Shown one piece after another: positions 46,655 through 58,896 of a stretch of 64,000 bases of DNA. How positions within the stretch are numbered: position 1 is the stretch's first letter; each line of letters opens with the position of its first letter. The notes under the pieces are model-generated. The model was given only the letters and a program-made list of their open reading frames with translations. It made no database searches and was not told the origin of the DNA. Position numbers and translations under genes: made by a program. The DNA is from Flammula alnicola (lineage: Eukaryota; Basidiomycota; Agaricomycetes; Agaricales; Strophariaceae): assembly GCA_015499995.1 (NCBI GenBank), contig JADNRV010000136.1, positions 81,341 to 145,340 of the forward strand, in the 5' to 3' direction.

Positions 46655-49600
46655 TTAACGACGTGCTCGTCTGCGTTGATCTGCACCCATTGCTTGCACC
46701 GGCAGTGCTTCAGGAGGAGCCGGGGCAGCAGCCGCGGCCGCCGCCCTAGTCCCACCTCGCTGGACTTGCCTAGCGCGCTCCTCCCGATGCCTTATCAAAG
46801 CTTCCTGATACAGCCGCTCGCGTTCGATCCGCTCCTCTTCTGCGCGGGCAAGCAGCTCCTGCGCAATTCGGTCTTGCTCCATCCTCATCTGATACTGGAA
46901 ATTCGCGTTAGCAATCGCCACATCTGCCATGAGCTGGTTCTGCGCGGCTTGCTGCTGCAGCCGGCGCGTCTGTTCGCGTTGCTGGCGCTGTTGTACCTGG
47001 AGTTCACGCTGCCTATCCCGCTGCATTTGTTGACGTCGCCGCATCACTTGGGCGTGGTCGTGGCGTATTTGCGCAAGTCGAGCAGCCTCGGCCTCTTGAG
47101 CGGCGATCCGCGGGTCAGCGAAGAAATTAAAATTGGCTGCTACAGCCGCTCCGTGCTGTGGTGCGCCGAGGACAGGTGCAAAGGGGTTAAACGCTTGTGC
47201 CATTTGTTGAGCAAAGCCCTCAGCCTGCGCTGCGTAATTATAGGGATTGGCAGGTGGCTGGTATGGGGGAGGAGCAATACCTGCTGCGCCTACCGGATTC
47301 GGCCGCGGTGGAGCGACGGGGAGGTCGACTTTAATTTCTTTCTCGTCGACGTCTGGATGGTCGCGCTTGTACTCGGCTATTGCTTTATCGGCAGCGGCTT
47401 TAACCTATTATCATTTGCGTATATTCAATATGATGATGTGACAGGACAAGAAAGGGCAAAAGAGCGGACCTCGGCTGCATGTCGTTCCTCGACCTGGTCC
47501 CATAGCAAACATTTTCCTGCATCTTTTCTACTTGTAGAAGCTCGCCCAGGTGGTGCCTGTCCGGAGGCAGAAGCATCAGTAAACATTCCTCTAGAAGAAC
47601 AAGTATGTATAAATGGATGAGGAAATTTGAATGTTCAGGAGATAAGGGCTCGAAACAACAAGATCGGTTGCACAAAAGACTGATCTCGACCAACGAGGCA
47701 TCGACTTACCTGATTGAAATGCTCGTACCCGGAAATAACCTGCCGACACACATAGCAGGAGAGCGTGCGGCAGTTTGGACACGTCATCTTGTTGCACTGC
47801 CAGACGCGATGAGTCGCCATATAAGCGTAATCGGGGGTGAGCGGAGAGGGGGACGTACACCTTGTTCCTTGATAAACGCTGTTAAGGTTTGACAGTTAGC
47901 AATGACGGCGTCATGTACAGGATATAATATCGGCGTACCTTTTTGACATTTGGGGCAATTGCGCATCAGCGCCCGAGCTACAAACCATACGATGAGGTCG
48001 AGATAATGAGACACGAAGGAAATAACGCACTCATAGCTTCCTCAATGGCATGTCGCCCATCAAGGTGCTTGTCTTCTTCGACTTCTGTAAAGGCGCACAA
48101 CCATAGTGAGCCAATAGAAAAGAACGTCCAAATTTCCCGGACATACCTTTGCAAGACTTGGGAAGATGATCCTAATTCGAACGAATACCTCATATAAGTA
48201 CGGCGGACATTCGCACAAGACACGAACACCTACCTTCTGTTTACACAGCCTACAGCTCACCTCTCCGCACCCGCCATCCTCATTCCCACACCGGAACAGC
48301 TTCTCCTCTTCCTTCGATACCTCCAAGACGCACTTCCACTCGCAAAACGGGCACTCCTCGAGACCCTCGAGGTCTGCTTGCTCAATCTCCTTCTGCTGCT
48401 TAACCCGCTCGTATAGATCCATAAGTTTCGTCGAGAGCACGCGACGGAGTTCAGACGCAGGGAAGGGTTGTGCGCAGCCCGAGGAATGCATGCAATTGAT
48501 ACCAATATCGTGCTCGCCTAGCTTGGTCGATGCGTATTGCGAGACACAGCCGGAGCAGAAGAGATGGGCTTCGGGGCATTGTACCATCTTGACCTGTGTC
48601 GAGGCAAAGAAACACGAGATGAGATTATATTGACGAAATGGAGGAAAGAAGATAGATATACGTACGAAAGCATACTCGGAGAAACAGCACTGACACTCAA
48701 TGCCGGTACCATCCTCCAGAGGTTCATCCTCCTCCAGTAAGTCGACGGCCTTCTCCTTCCCTTTCCCTTTCCCAGCATCTCCTGCTTCGTCCTGCACCGC
48801 ACCTCCATCGGCAGCAGCAGAACCCGCCTCCGGTCGCCGTAAATTCAGCTGCTCCTCTAACCACGCTCTCTCCTCCATGAAAGCCTCGTCGACGAGTACC
48901 TGGAGCCTTCTGCGCTCTCTCGCTGGATTGTAATGTATTGATTTGCGCATATACATACGATGTCGTCCTGGGTCATCTTCGTAACTTTGCTCTTCAGCGG
49001 CGAGTGCGAGATGGGTAGGGGCGTAAAAATTCCGGAAGCGCGTTAGACTGCGTCGAAGATAGGGTTTGGGAATGAATGGGAAATCTGTCTGCAGGTAGAT
49101 CTGCGAGCAAAGGAATTAGTTGATTGTTCCAGAATATGGGTAGAATATGAAGGAAATAAAATTGGCAAACATGGAGAAGACCGAAAGAAAGATCATACGT
49201 GAAAGACACGATGAAAAGAAATCGAATTCAGAACATCGAAACTCGACGAAATGTATTCATCGAGATTGACCGCAATGAAGAAAGGATGGAGAAAGAGCTC
49301 AAAACGCACCAATGCCCGCTCATGATAGGCAGCACCCCCCTCGAAAACCCTCTCCACACTCGCATAGTCGACCTTCGCCTTCTTATTCGGCCTCGCTTGA
49401 TCGACATCTTTTTCCTTGCCCTTTCCTTTGTCTCCAGCCTCAGCTCCCTCGCCATCGCTCGCCACGACCACCGCCTTGCGCTTCTTCGCCACCCTCGGAT
49501 ACCCTCCATCCTCGAACAACAAGCCAAGGACGTGCTCCGCCGTCTGTCCTGCGAACGTTGGTAGGTGCGTCTGCACGAGACCGAGGAGGTACTCGGGTTC

Positions 49601-50629
49601 GACGTCCGGGATGACCTCGAGAATTTGGGCCATGGCGTGCGAAGTCGGGTCCGCTGGAGGATCTCCTTGTTGCGATTCGGGTGGGGGTACTGCTGCCGCT
49701 GCGGGTTCCGGCTGAGGTTGCTGTTGTGCCTCGGGCGCAGGCGCAGCGACGACGTGTGGTTGCGGTTGTGGTTGCGGTTGAGGTAAAGGATTCGGTGGAG
49801 CTGCTGGGGCCGGGGCTGGGATTACGATCTGGACTGCAACTGGGGCTGGAGCAACGGCAGCGGGTGGGTCTGGATTGGCCACAGTAGTAGCTTGGATGAC
49901 CAGGGCGGGCAGTGTTGCTTCTTTCTTCGAGGTATTAGTGGTCGGTTGGGGTTGGGGAGCTGCAGCGAGACGAACTCGGGGTGGTCGATTGGGTTCATAG
50001 AAAAAGTCGAATGGAAAGGGTTTGTTGGAGAACTCGGGATCCCAATCGCCATCGGCAACGTCCATCATCTCTTCCTGAAATCCATCACCACCCTCATCGT
50101 TCCATCGTGCACCAGGAGCCAAAGGCGGTTGATTCTCCTCATCGCTCTGGGTTTGGAGAAATAATGGTATTGCGCCCGGTGCCTTTCGCTTCTTTGACGA
50201 GGAAGCAGTAGTGCTAGGTCCTGCGCCAGAACCGGAGCCCGAGGCGACAGGAATATTCTCCAATGAACCCGAAGGGCCTGAGCTCTTGGGCCGTAACGTG
50301 TTTGGTGTGGAAGTGGACTTGTGTTGGGCCCGTTTCTGAGTCGGCTGTGAGCCAGAGGGACCTGCTTGGGCTTGGGATCGTTGTTTACGCATAATCGGTG
50401 GCTGCGCCGTAAGCTCAGGTTCCGAGTCGGTCAGCTCGATGACAGTGTCCATGGCCGCCCTGGCCGTCTTCCTCGCCGTGGCTTTGCCTTTCCCTTTTGC
50501 GTTTGGACGAGAGCTCGCTCCTCGAGCAGGCATTAGGCGCGTCTTGGATGTGGATCTGGCACGGGCGGGGTGTGCTGGTTCCGGCGACGAATCGATCTCG
50601 ATTACGGTATTCGAGAGAATGGGAGGCAT
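46655..50629 (-). CDS. RBR-type E3 ubiquitin ligase, RNF216-like
   Basis: Transfers ubiquitin by the RING-HECT hybrid route. The long first exon (from ATG at 50629 to about 49310) encodes a disordered Ser/Pro/Gln-rich region. The RBR follows: RING1 with IECQCCFSEYAF and QCPEAHLFCSGC, IBR with ECPFCEWKC and FRCGNEDGGCGEVSCRLC, and RING2 with NCPKCQK and EQGCNKMTCPNC, where the Cys of GCNKM is the expected catalytic residue. CYVCRQVISGYEHFNQ and KCLLWDQVEERHAAE resemble the RNF216 RBR-helix region. The C terminus (46655-47203) is a Gln/Arg/Glu-rich coiled coil. Short introns separate the RING parts (for example near 47860, 48090, 48230 and 48600). No break was seen. Likely cytoplasmic; substrate unknown. 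Small internal exon borders are approximate. Confidence 0.9.
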
Positions 50630-52023
50630 CGTTGTGAAAGGAAATGTCTAAGGCAGGAGCAGTGAAGAACGCGTAATTGATCTGGGAACAGAAGGCTGGA
50701 TAACGGAGGGCAAGAGCCAGGCGGAAAACAATACAGTTAGGGGCGACGAATTGCAACAACTGAAATTCGAGTTCTTACAAAAAAGATAGGGTTATATATA
50801 TAGGTATATCCGATAGAAAATAGTCGAATTCGCGTCCAAAATGGAAAAGAAGACTGTGAACGCTCAATAAAGATCATTCAACGCGACTCAACGCATGCAA
50901 AACTCACAGCAGTGAAAAAAAAAATTGTCCTGGGCTTGTCAGCACAATTTTGTTGGTTGAAAAGGCTGAATTAGCCCAAATTAACGGGTTCTAAGTCAAT
51001 CTTGTACTCGAAAGACCTTTAAAACGACAACATGGACAGGGATGCGAGTTTTATGAGTGGCGGGAGGGAACAGTGGCACCTCAATGAGTTCTTTATTTGG
51101 CGCTAGCGTTTGATCCTAACTTCGTGATGTTGCCGCAAGGCAACGGGGGTAACGGTGTCAAGCTCTTGACTTGACCGACGATTCTTGGACAGACTTGTCT
51201 TGTCTTCGAACGTAGGTTGATCTCCTTTTTATACTTTTGAGACAAATGAAAATGTGTTGAATCATACGAGCCTGGCTTACTTCGAGGCGAATATTAATAT
51301 TAGATTACTTATCACCCAGACGTGAGCTGCGAGGCGCATAGCAAACGGGCCTCGAGGCAATAGTTGCAAAACCCATGACTCAAGTTCGTTACATAGAAGA
51401 TTGGCAATTTGTACTCGTATTTCGAAACCTGTCATTTCACAGGTCCTTACATAGATCATATCTCGAATTGCGCTAAATTTATCCCACCATACAATGACTC
51501 ATGCGATTGCCCGACACTCATCTTCTGTTCCACCTTCTTCCTCGAGAACTAAACATATTACAGATGTCTGATACGACTAAAAATAACGTATTGCCACCGC
51601 AAACATACCGCGTGGACGACAGTGCCATCCTCGAGGACCTCCTTCCTTCGGACGAGCTGAGGCCTCTTGAAGAAGAGATCTATAGAGTAAGCGGCATATA
51701 CAAGTGTCAAAATCAAACGCAGGAGCGTAGAATCAGGCTCAGAGAGACAATAAATTCGAAACATCCAAAAGCATCTATAGAGGCTGACGTGGACAGCGTG
51801 TCCACTCTCTAACTTCGAACCTTCGAGCGATGCTCCGTCGGCTCCCAAGTCCTACCAACCGCTTTGGCAAGATCCAACTCAGTGACGTTTCGAAAGTACC
51901 CTGCTGCGATCTTGGCATCGATTTCTATGCGCGAGTCAGATCGGATGGGGTCATCTAAAATCCAGCGACAAATTCAGTTAGACTTGCAATATGAGGAAAA
52001 GTTAGCGAACCCGCATGCAGTCC
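50630..52023. other. Intergenic; possible F-box N-terminal fragment
   Basis: Mostly featureless. A plus-strand frame at 51564-51812 (MSDTTKNNVL...) has a SDELRPLEEEI stretch followed by a charged helix. This loosely resembles the coiled segment that precedes F-boxes in mushroom F-box proteins, but no F-box follows. Too weak to call a gene. Confidence 0.35.
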
Positions 52024-53742
52024 TCAGTGGAACGACTCACATGAGAGATATAATTCGGAATTTTTCGCAGCTTTGTACTCCTTCACTATACCTTCACATG
52101 TGTCGCTATGATATAAGAGTCGGCAAACATCCATTACTCCAAAAGTCAGAAATCGCATACCGTGCAACATCGAACTCTTCCAGGCCGTCCGCAAAAAAAC
52201 ATTCCCCTTCTTATACTGTTCCATGAATGCATTACGTTTCTTTAATCGATCATATTGATCAAGCATGCGTTTGAAGAGCTGGAACGACGAAGACAGTAAA
52301 TACAGCGAGTGTGCTCGAGGATAAGCTCAACTTACCGATGCAACGCTTGTATGTTTTGCTAGCATTAGGCCGCTTACCTTGTAATTGGTACTGAGCTTTC
52401 GCGCTGATAGCTGCGGGCCACCATGGTGGAAGGCCGCTAATAGGCTCCTTTCCCGTATGCGGATAAGCGATTGGCGAATCTGGTTGGTGGAATGAGTGAG
52501 AAAAGTTGAAAGTCATAAATCAAGCAGGAGAGTACGTCAGCTGGATCAATGCCGCCCATGATCATATTCATATTTGAGATGTAAGAAGCATTTGAGGACG
52601 TTACGGTCGAAACCATACGGTTCTTGAGTTGAAGAAGACGTCGCATAACATCTAAGACGGTTGTCCGACGTATAGGTTTCGCCTGTGTTGACATGAGTAT
52701 ATGAAACCGCCAGCATATGGCAGTAAAAAGGCACAGACCTTGTCGATTTCCCCACTCGAAAAGGGCGTGCATGATACCATAAGAAATGCCAACGTGGTGT
52801 GGGTATCAGGGTGCCAACATGCCCACTGGATCATTGGTCATGTACTAGGGATGCGCAAAGTCTGCGTACTCTGCCGCCATAACCACTAATATCAACTGAT
52901 TGGTCTGATCGAAGGTGGGGGTCTGGATGTGCAGCCTATCTGCAGAAATGCGAAAGAGCCCGCTGTTGTCCAACACCACCCCGGAGTCAGCGTTATCAGT
53001 GAGTCTTTTTAGAGTTAACAACGAATTTTATGGCTGCACGACAACATCGCCTTCTTGCACATTTGGGAATACGCTGTATGTCTGAATGATTTTCTTGGGA
53101 AATCTATGGTTGAGACTTTCCAAGATGAAGGAGCCCATCCAGTTCCTCGAGCAATGGAGTGTACAGCTACAAAAGCCTGAGAGCGTGTTGAGATATGCGT
53201 GAGGTTTAGATACGATATGTGGCGTACCTCTAAGGAGTCACTACTTTCTGCCTCTCTGTAGACCATATCCATGATTTCTTCGTATATCCCCTCTCCAGTT
53301 GAATAACCTTGGGCCCAGTTATTTCCCGCATCACCCATCCTTTGATACGAAAATATTCTGCGGATTACACAAACGAGATTAAGGCGACGCGAGGATGTTG
53401 TTTATGACCCGAGGGGGCATCAATTTCGCAGTTCATATATTGGTAAATATTCATACCCTAGGCTCCAGATCCACAAGCCTCGATCTAGGCACGTAAAACT
53501 CATCGTCTGCCTGGTAGAAAACACATCCTTTCGATCACCTCCCTATGTTGCCCATTCCTCGAGAATTCCTTGTTGATTGATACCATGCTCTGCACATAAT
53601 TGTTGCCGGAACGCGGATCCCACTTATAGCATCATTGTAGGTAAAAGGCAACTCTAGATTTCAATAAAGCATGCTCACTTTGGTTTCCACATTGACCCAG
53701 TTGAACGTTGACGTTGAAATGTGATGATTTCGCGACGGCAGG
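52024..53742 (-). pseudogene. Gamma-tubulin pseudogene (introns retained)
   Basis: Gamma-tubulin is recognisable along its length: REIIT and NVQLGQCGNQ (about 53700), [74 protein letters not shown] with KNRMVSTV, LDQYDRLKKRNAFMEQYKK and a final VKEYKAA. Introns are still in place (for example about 52682-52737), so it arose by DNA duplication, not by retroposition. Lesions include TAG at 53543-53545 (expected Glu), a one-base loss near 53520, a deletion in the GTGSGLGS loop, TAA at 53028-53030 (expected Tyr), TAG at 52845-52847 and TGA at 52806-52808. No start codon remains. The working gene must lie elsewhere. Confidence 0.85.
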
Positions 53743-53763
53743 GCAAGAACACGAGACGGTGGG

Positions 53764-53784
53764 AACCCTAACCCTATGGTTAGG
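53764..53784. promoter_or_regulatory. Telomere-like box upstream of the BTB-CAP-Gly gene
   Basis: aaccctaaccctatggttagg holds two CCCTAA units followed by an inverted TTAGG. It lies about 105 bases before the ATG at 53888. AACCCTAA boxes are known binding sites for Myb-type factors in promoters; that role here is inference. Confidence 0.45.
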
Positions 53785-53887
53785 CTGCCTCGTGTTGTTC
53801 TCGCCGCAACTGGTTGTTAGTTGCCAGTTGTTTTCCTTCGACATATACCCCTGGTCACTGTCCTGGTCGATATCCTGCTCTTCTACA

Positions 53888-56800
53888 ATGGCTCAGGCTG
53901 TTGGCCTTGTCCTCACAACTCCCCCACCTCCAGGTTTGCAAGAAGCAACCAAAAATTCAACACTTGCATGGCAGGAACATCTCGAATCTTTGTTTCATCA
54001 CGCGAAAGATCGTTTCCCAGATGTCGTCTGGGAACTTGTAGGCGACGAAGAGGACCGTAGTCAGGTGTTTGAGGAAGTATGGGGCCATAAAGGTATATTC
54101 AAACATGCATTCAAATCGTCCATTCTGCTGACTTGAATCTCACAGCGATTGTTTATGCTCGCGCACCTCCAAGTTTCCAAAGTCGCTATTTTTCCTTTCG
54201 CCCAAGCGGTGCAATTTCGCCTCTTCCCTATCCCTCTTCACCTTCGGGGGCAGATTATCCCGCCGAATCAGCTCTTTCTCTCGGTTTAGAACATTCGTTG
54301 TCAGCCATTCCTCGCACCCCCTCTCCCTTCCGCGCTCCTTCACCGTCAACCACCGTCGCACATGTTGGGCCAACAACCCTTCTTCGACTCACCACTTCCA
54401 TTAACCCTGCTCTCTTCTCCAATGAACTCGAATATCTTTACACCGGCAAAGGTTTCGGCGAGGCTTTCGAATTTTTGTTCGACTCGTCAGAATCTCGTGA
54501 ACGCGCACCTGGAGCAGACGACGATCCCGAATCTTTGCGTATCGACAAACTACGCAAAGATTTAGTGTTCATGTGGAGGTCGCGTCTTTATTCGGACGTT
54601 CGTATCGCCTTAACTGGGAATTTTGGAGGCAATCACGAAAGCACGACCGCCATCTTCTCCTCCCATCGCTTCATCCTCGTTTCTAGATCATCTTATTTTC
54701 ACACCGCCCTTATCGCTTGGCCATCACCAAAAAATGTGCCCAACGAGCCGCCCACTCTCATTCTTCCATCCCCTCCTTTTACACCCGCCTCTCTCCATTT
54801 CACTCTAGGATTCATTTACACCGGCACCCTTATCTTCTCCCATAGATCATACGACCTTTCCACCGCGTTTGCTATCTTAAGAGCTTCGCTTTATCTTAAC
54901 CTTACAACACTCCATGACGAAATTCAAGCCAGAATTGCCCAGGAAATGCTCCACGGCCTTTTCCACGCCTTTATCCCGTTCGCTGAGTACGAGCGGCTCA
55001 CGGGTGGCAAGTGGGGTACTGGAGGCTGCCGCTGCCGCCAATGTGCACGCCGTGCACCGCGAGTGCTGGAGTTCGCGCTCGCCGACGACGTGAAGAACTC
55101 GGCCCTAGAACGCGGTGCCCGACGAGCCCTCGTCGGCCTCTTTGGCGAAGGGTGGTGTACGCAAGAATTCGCCTCACTACCACAGAAAATCAGGGAATCA
55201 GTCTTGAAAGGCGTCGGCAAGCGCACCACCCCACTCAATGCTTTCCCGTTACTCTTCGCCGCGGAACATGCGCTGATCAAACTCGGAAATAGCATCGAGC
55301 CATGGGCCGACATCGTCAGAGAAATGGTCTTCGCTGGACGCAAAGGAGTCGACGAACTTTTGTGCAAGGAATCGGAACCATGCTTCTCAAGTGAAGAATG
55401 GATGGAGATCATGGAAAGTGATGGCGTTCGGTTTGAAGACGGAGAAAGGGTCGAATGGGCGATGGCAGCGATTATGCGCGGGGTAAAGGAGTCGTATGCT
55501 CCGTCTTTATACCAGGTGCGCCCCTATCCCATCTTCCTGTTTTCTCGCGTGTCTGACCCCATGGAAGACTCTTGTTTCGTCGATTCTCTTACGGCCGCAT
55601 CCTACCGAAGTCAACGCTCCGCTCCTCCCTGCCACGTCACATGTTCGCGTCCAAGTCGAACAAGCTCGATTGGAACTCTTAAAGTGGATAGGGAAACGTT
55701 GGTTAGCGATACGACAAGAACGTGGGTTTGATCCTCTTGAAGGCTGGGCATTGAAAGAGATCAGCGACCGTAAGTACAATCCTTCTGCTACCTATAACCT
55801 GCTAATGCTTCATGATTGTTTAGACATTGAGGTGCCTATCGACGATCTCCTTAGCCCCCCATCGTACTCTTCACCCAAGAAACGGCAGACCGGTCTTCTG
55901 CTTCGCCCCATGTCAAATCATCCTCACACATCCAAGGTTGATGCTGAAAGTGATGTCGCTAGTAGCATGCGCGTCAGTGTTCTCAGCCGAAGTGTCCATA
56001 CGAGGCCAGGGACATCTGCAAACCACGAGCGCGACGGCGCCGGATCCTCAGCCAGCTCGGTTCGCAGTGTTGCCCGCAGCACTACTTCTGTGGCTTCCAC
56101 AGCCAGTACGAGCACGGTGTCAGCCGCTCCTCATGTCAATACCGGTGGAATGTCACCCGCCCGAAGAATTGCTTCAGAAGTTCGGGCTGGCAGGGCGTTG
56201 GAGTTGAAAGATAGGCCCGACTCGAAACTGACGCCGTCGTCGTCTTCTGTCAACTCGAGAACTCCATCACCCCGATTACAGCTTTCTATCATCGAACCGG
56301 ATGTTGGCGAACAGGAAGAAGAGGGCGAACAGGAGGGTGGAAGGACACCCGAAGCAAGTGAAGATGGCGAAGAACGACCCGAGGGTTCTCAAATCGATGA
56401 AACAGAGTCCATTTACCAAACACCGCCGCCACCTCTGAAGAAGACGCTGATTACGCGTGCCTCCCTAGCCAGCGTTAGCTCTCGGACCAGCACAAGAACC
56501 GGAACAAGTCCCAGCGTCAAGTCTAAAGCAACCACAGCTTCCGTTAAGACCCAACCTACAGTGCGAAAGCCAACCATGCCGTCTTCTTCGGCTTCTCGGA
56601 CGTCACCAGCTGTTCATGCAGCCTCTCCCAGGCCAAACTCTCGTGGTAGCACGACTTCAACCCTGCGTTCTCGTCTCAACGTTGGCGTAAAACCCGGAAC
56701 CTCGCCCACATCTCGCCCGACATCGCGAGTGTCGACGAGGTCCATATCTGGCGGTGCTCGACCTACTTCTAGCGTCTCTACAACCGACAACACTGGTACT

Positions 56801-58126
56801 TACCGCACGGCAAGCAATGGGCTTTCAACACCCACCACTCGCTCTCGCCGAACCTCGGCGGCATCGACTACAAGTGTGCGCGCTGGAGGCGGTCGGTCCA
56901 ACACCAGTTCTCCTGTCCACGAACGTGCAAGGAGAATATCTGGTGCCTCTGTCAGCTCGGTTGCAAGCAATGCGACTAGCGTTCGCTCGACGACGAAGAC
57001 GGCGAAGATGACCCCAGCAAAACGTACCGCACCTCCTGTACCCGTTCCAGACCCCAGTAAGCTCAGTCCTGCGGCTGCCGCTGGTAAACCGATGCGCCCT
57101 TCATCCATCAAATCTTCTCTTTCAAATAGTTCGACGACTTCTTTGACGCCCAAGAGAGTAGTTCCCGTCGTTGCTGGTAGCCGCAAACTGGTCTCGGGAA
57201 AGAAATCTACGGAGTCCTTGCGGCCATCACTTCCTGAGACTTCGAAAATAGATACAGCAACCGACTCCGAGAAAGAGAACAAAACGCCCCCGATTGAAGC
57301 CAACCCCGTTCCTGTTGAGCTCCCACCACCCGCGAACACGGCGAGCACCATTACTATTCGACCAAATATTCGAAATGATATCCTTGTGGGCAGCGACCAC
57401 AAGAAGACCAGTAGTTCAGCCTCAAGCTCGAGCGTGGCGACATTGAGGAGGAAAGGTTCTAATGATACTATCAAGACAGTGCAGTCGTCCGCTTTATCTG
57501 CAACCTCTGGTGGCTCTTCGAAACAACCTCAAGGGCAACCACTTCAGCAGCAGCAGGCTGTGTCGCCACTCATATCGAAGCATGCGCAGGGCAGTTCAAT
57601 GGTCAATATTCTCGCTCAAGACGTCCCTCAAGGCGCGACGCTGGAGATCGGCATCCCGTGCATCATTTCATCCAAACGAAAACGCTTCAAGGCCTATGCG
57701 CGATATATTGGCGAGGTCGTTGGGGAGACGGGCCCGTGGGTAGGGGTCGAAGTTCCCATGCCGCTTGGTGACAGCTGGGGAGGAGAAGAGAAACCCAGCG
57801 ATGACCGACAGTGGAATGACGGGTCCTGGGGCGGCATCCGATACTTCGAGATGGGGGGAATGGGTTCGGAGTGGGAATACGGCGACGATCGTGCGGCGCG
57901 AAGACGGAGGGTCGATGCAGGTAGTGTCGGGGGTGCTGTGTGGGGGAAGGACAAGGGTGTGTTGAAGAGGGAAGGCGACCAACTCAGCATCTCGTCAGAC
58001 CGCATGAAGAGGATGCGTAGCGTCAGCCCAGCTGCCTCAGATATGTCTGGCACGGAATCCCGAGGATTGTTCGTCAGACCTCAGCAGGTCCTGTATGTTG
58101 TAGACGCCGTAGGTTCGGATCTTTGA
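53888..58126 (+). CDS. BTB/POZ and CAP-Gly domain protein (1,359 aa)
   Basis: Four exons join in frame: 53888-54092, 54146-55515, 55568-55769, 55824-58126. A BTB/POZ-like domain spans about residues 208-336 (LYSDVRIAL, SSHRFILVSRSSYFHTAL, LGFIYTGTL, ILRASLYLNL). A BACK-like helical part with a Cys-rich insert (GGCRCRQCARRA) follows. Residues about 600-1170 are a Ser/Thr/Arg-rich low-complexity linker full of SxTS repeats. The C terminus is a CAP-Gly domain (about 1198-1345: PWVGVEVPMPLGDSWGG, WNDGSWGGIRYFE, FVRPQQVLYV) split by an Arg/Asp-rich insert. CAP-Gly binds microtubule or EB-protein tails, and BTB mediates dimerisation or Cul3 contact. A microtubule-linked adaptor is inferred. No defects seen. 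Confidence 0.88.
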
Positions 58127-58896
58127 TATCGCTGCCCTCTTTTCTTTTCCCGGATCCTTTTACAATCTTCCTGGATTTCTATCGCTATCGATGTTTGTCA
58201 TTTTCGTAACAGCTTTATACACACCTACCATACCTTTTCCTCTTTTTTCGTCGATCGACAAATGATCGTCTCGCATTTAACCTAACAGCATTCCTTTGTA
58301 CTCACTCTCTTTATCTACCAGTACCTTTTTTACGTTGTGCCGACACGGTCTTTCGGTGTTTTTGTCCATGATCTCGATGGTAGTTCAACCTTTTCCCGGA
58401 AGATGACGCAGCAATATGAGGAGAGAAATAGGTATCTGCGAAATCAGCGTAGAATCAAAGAGATTCTTGCGGAGTGAACAGGCGGTCATAGACATAGTCA
58501 GATATCGGAGAATCGAAGGCAAAAGGCCAGGAACCAACGCAGCCACAATTGTGCTCCTACTCGCTGGACCATCACAAGTTTGATCAGTATATGTGCATCA
58601 CGTCGTGTGGCTAATCCAAAGAGTCGTACTCACCACATCCAGCTTCACTGATGATCGATGACGGCCAAGGCTGCCGCCATTTGTGCGCGACCTGCGAGTG
58701 GGCACAGTCCCAGAGGCATGGCGCCAAGGTTCCCCATGCCCCATATCATGGGCTTGTTCTACAATTAACGTCGCCGGCGCCGCTCTTCACGCCGCCTTCT
58801 TTTCTCTAACAAATGTCGCCGCTCCATGTAATTCTGATAGCAATACAAGTACAATTTCTGAATGATATCCAATGAGGTCGGCATGTTGGACCCTCC
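58127..58896. other. 3' ends of convergent genes, no gene
   Basis: Spacer between the convergent BTB-CAP-Gly and kinase-like genes. T-rich stretches follow the stop at 58126. No supported frame. Confidence 0.55.

Noticed and set aside
51811..51880. tRNA-like B box (ggttcgaag on the minus strand)
   Set aside because: No matching A box, acceptor stem or anticodon arm could be folded.
54140..55412. Long minus-strand frames opposite the BTB-CAP-Gly gene
   Set aside because: They are complementary-strand shadows of a well-supported coding region.
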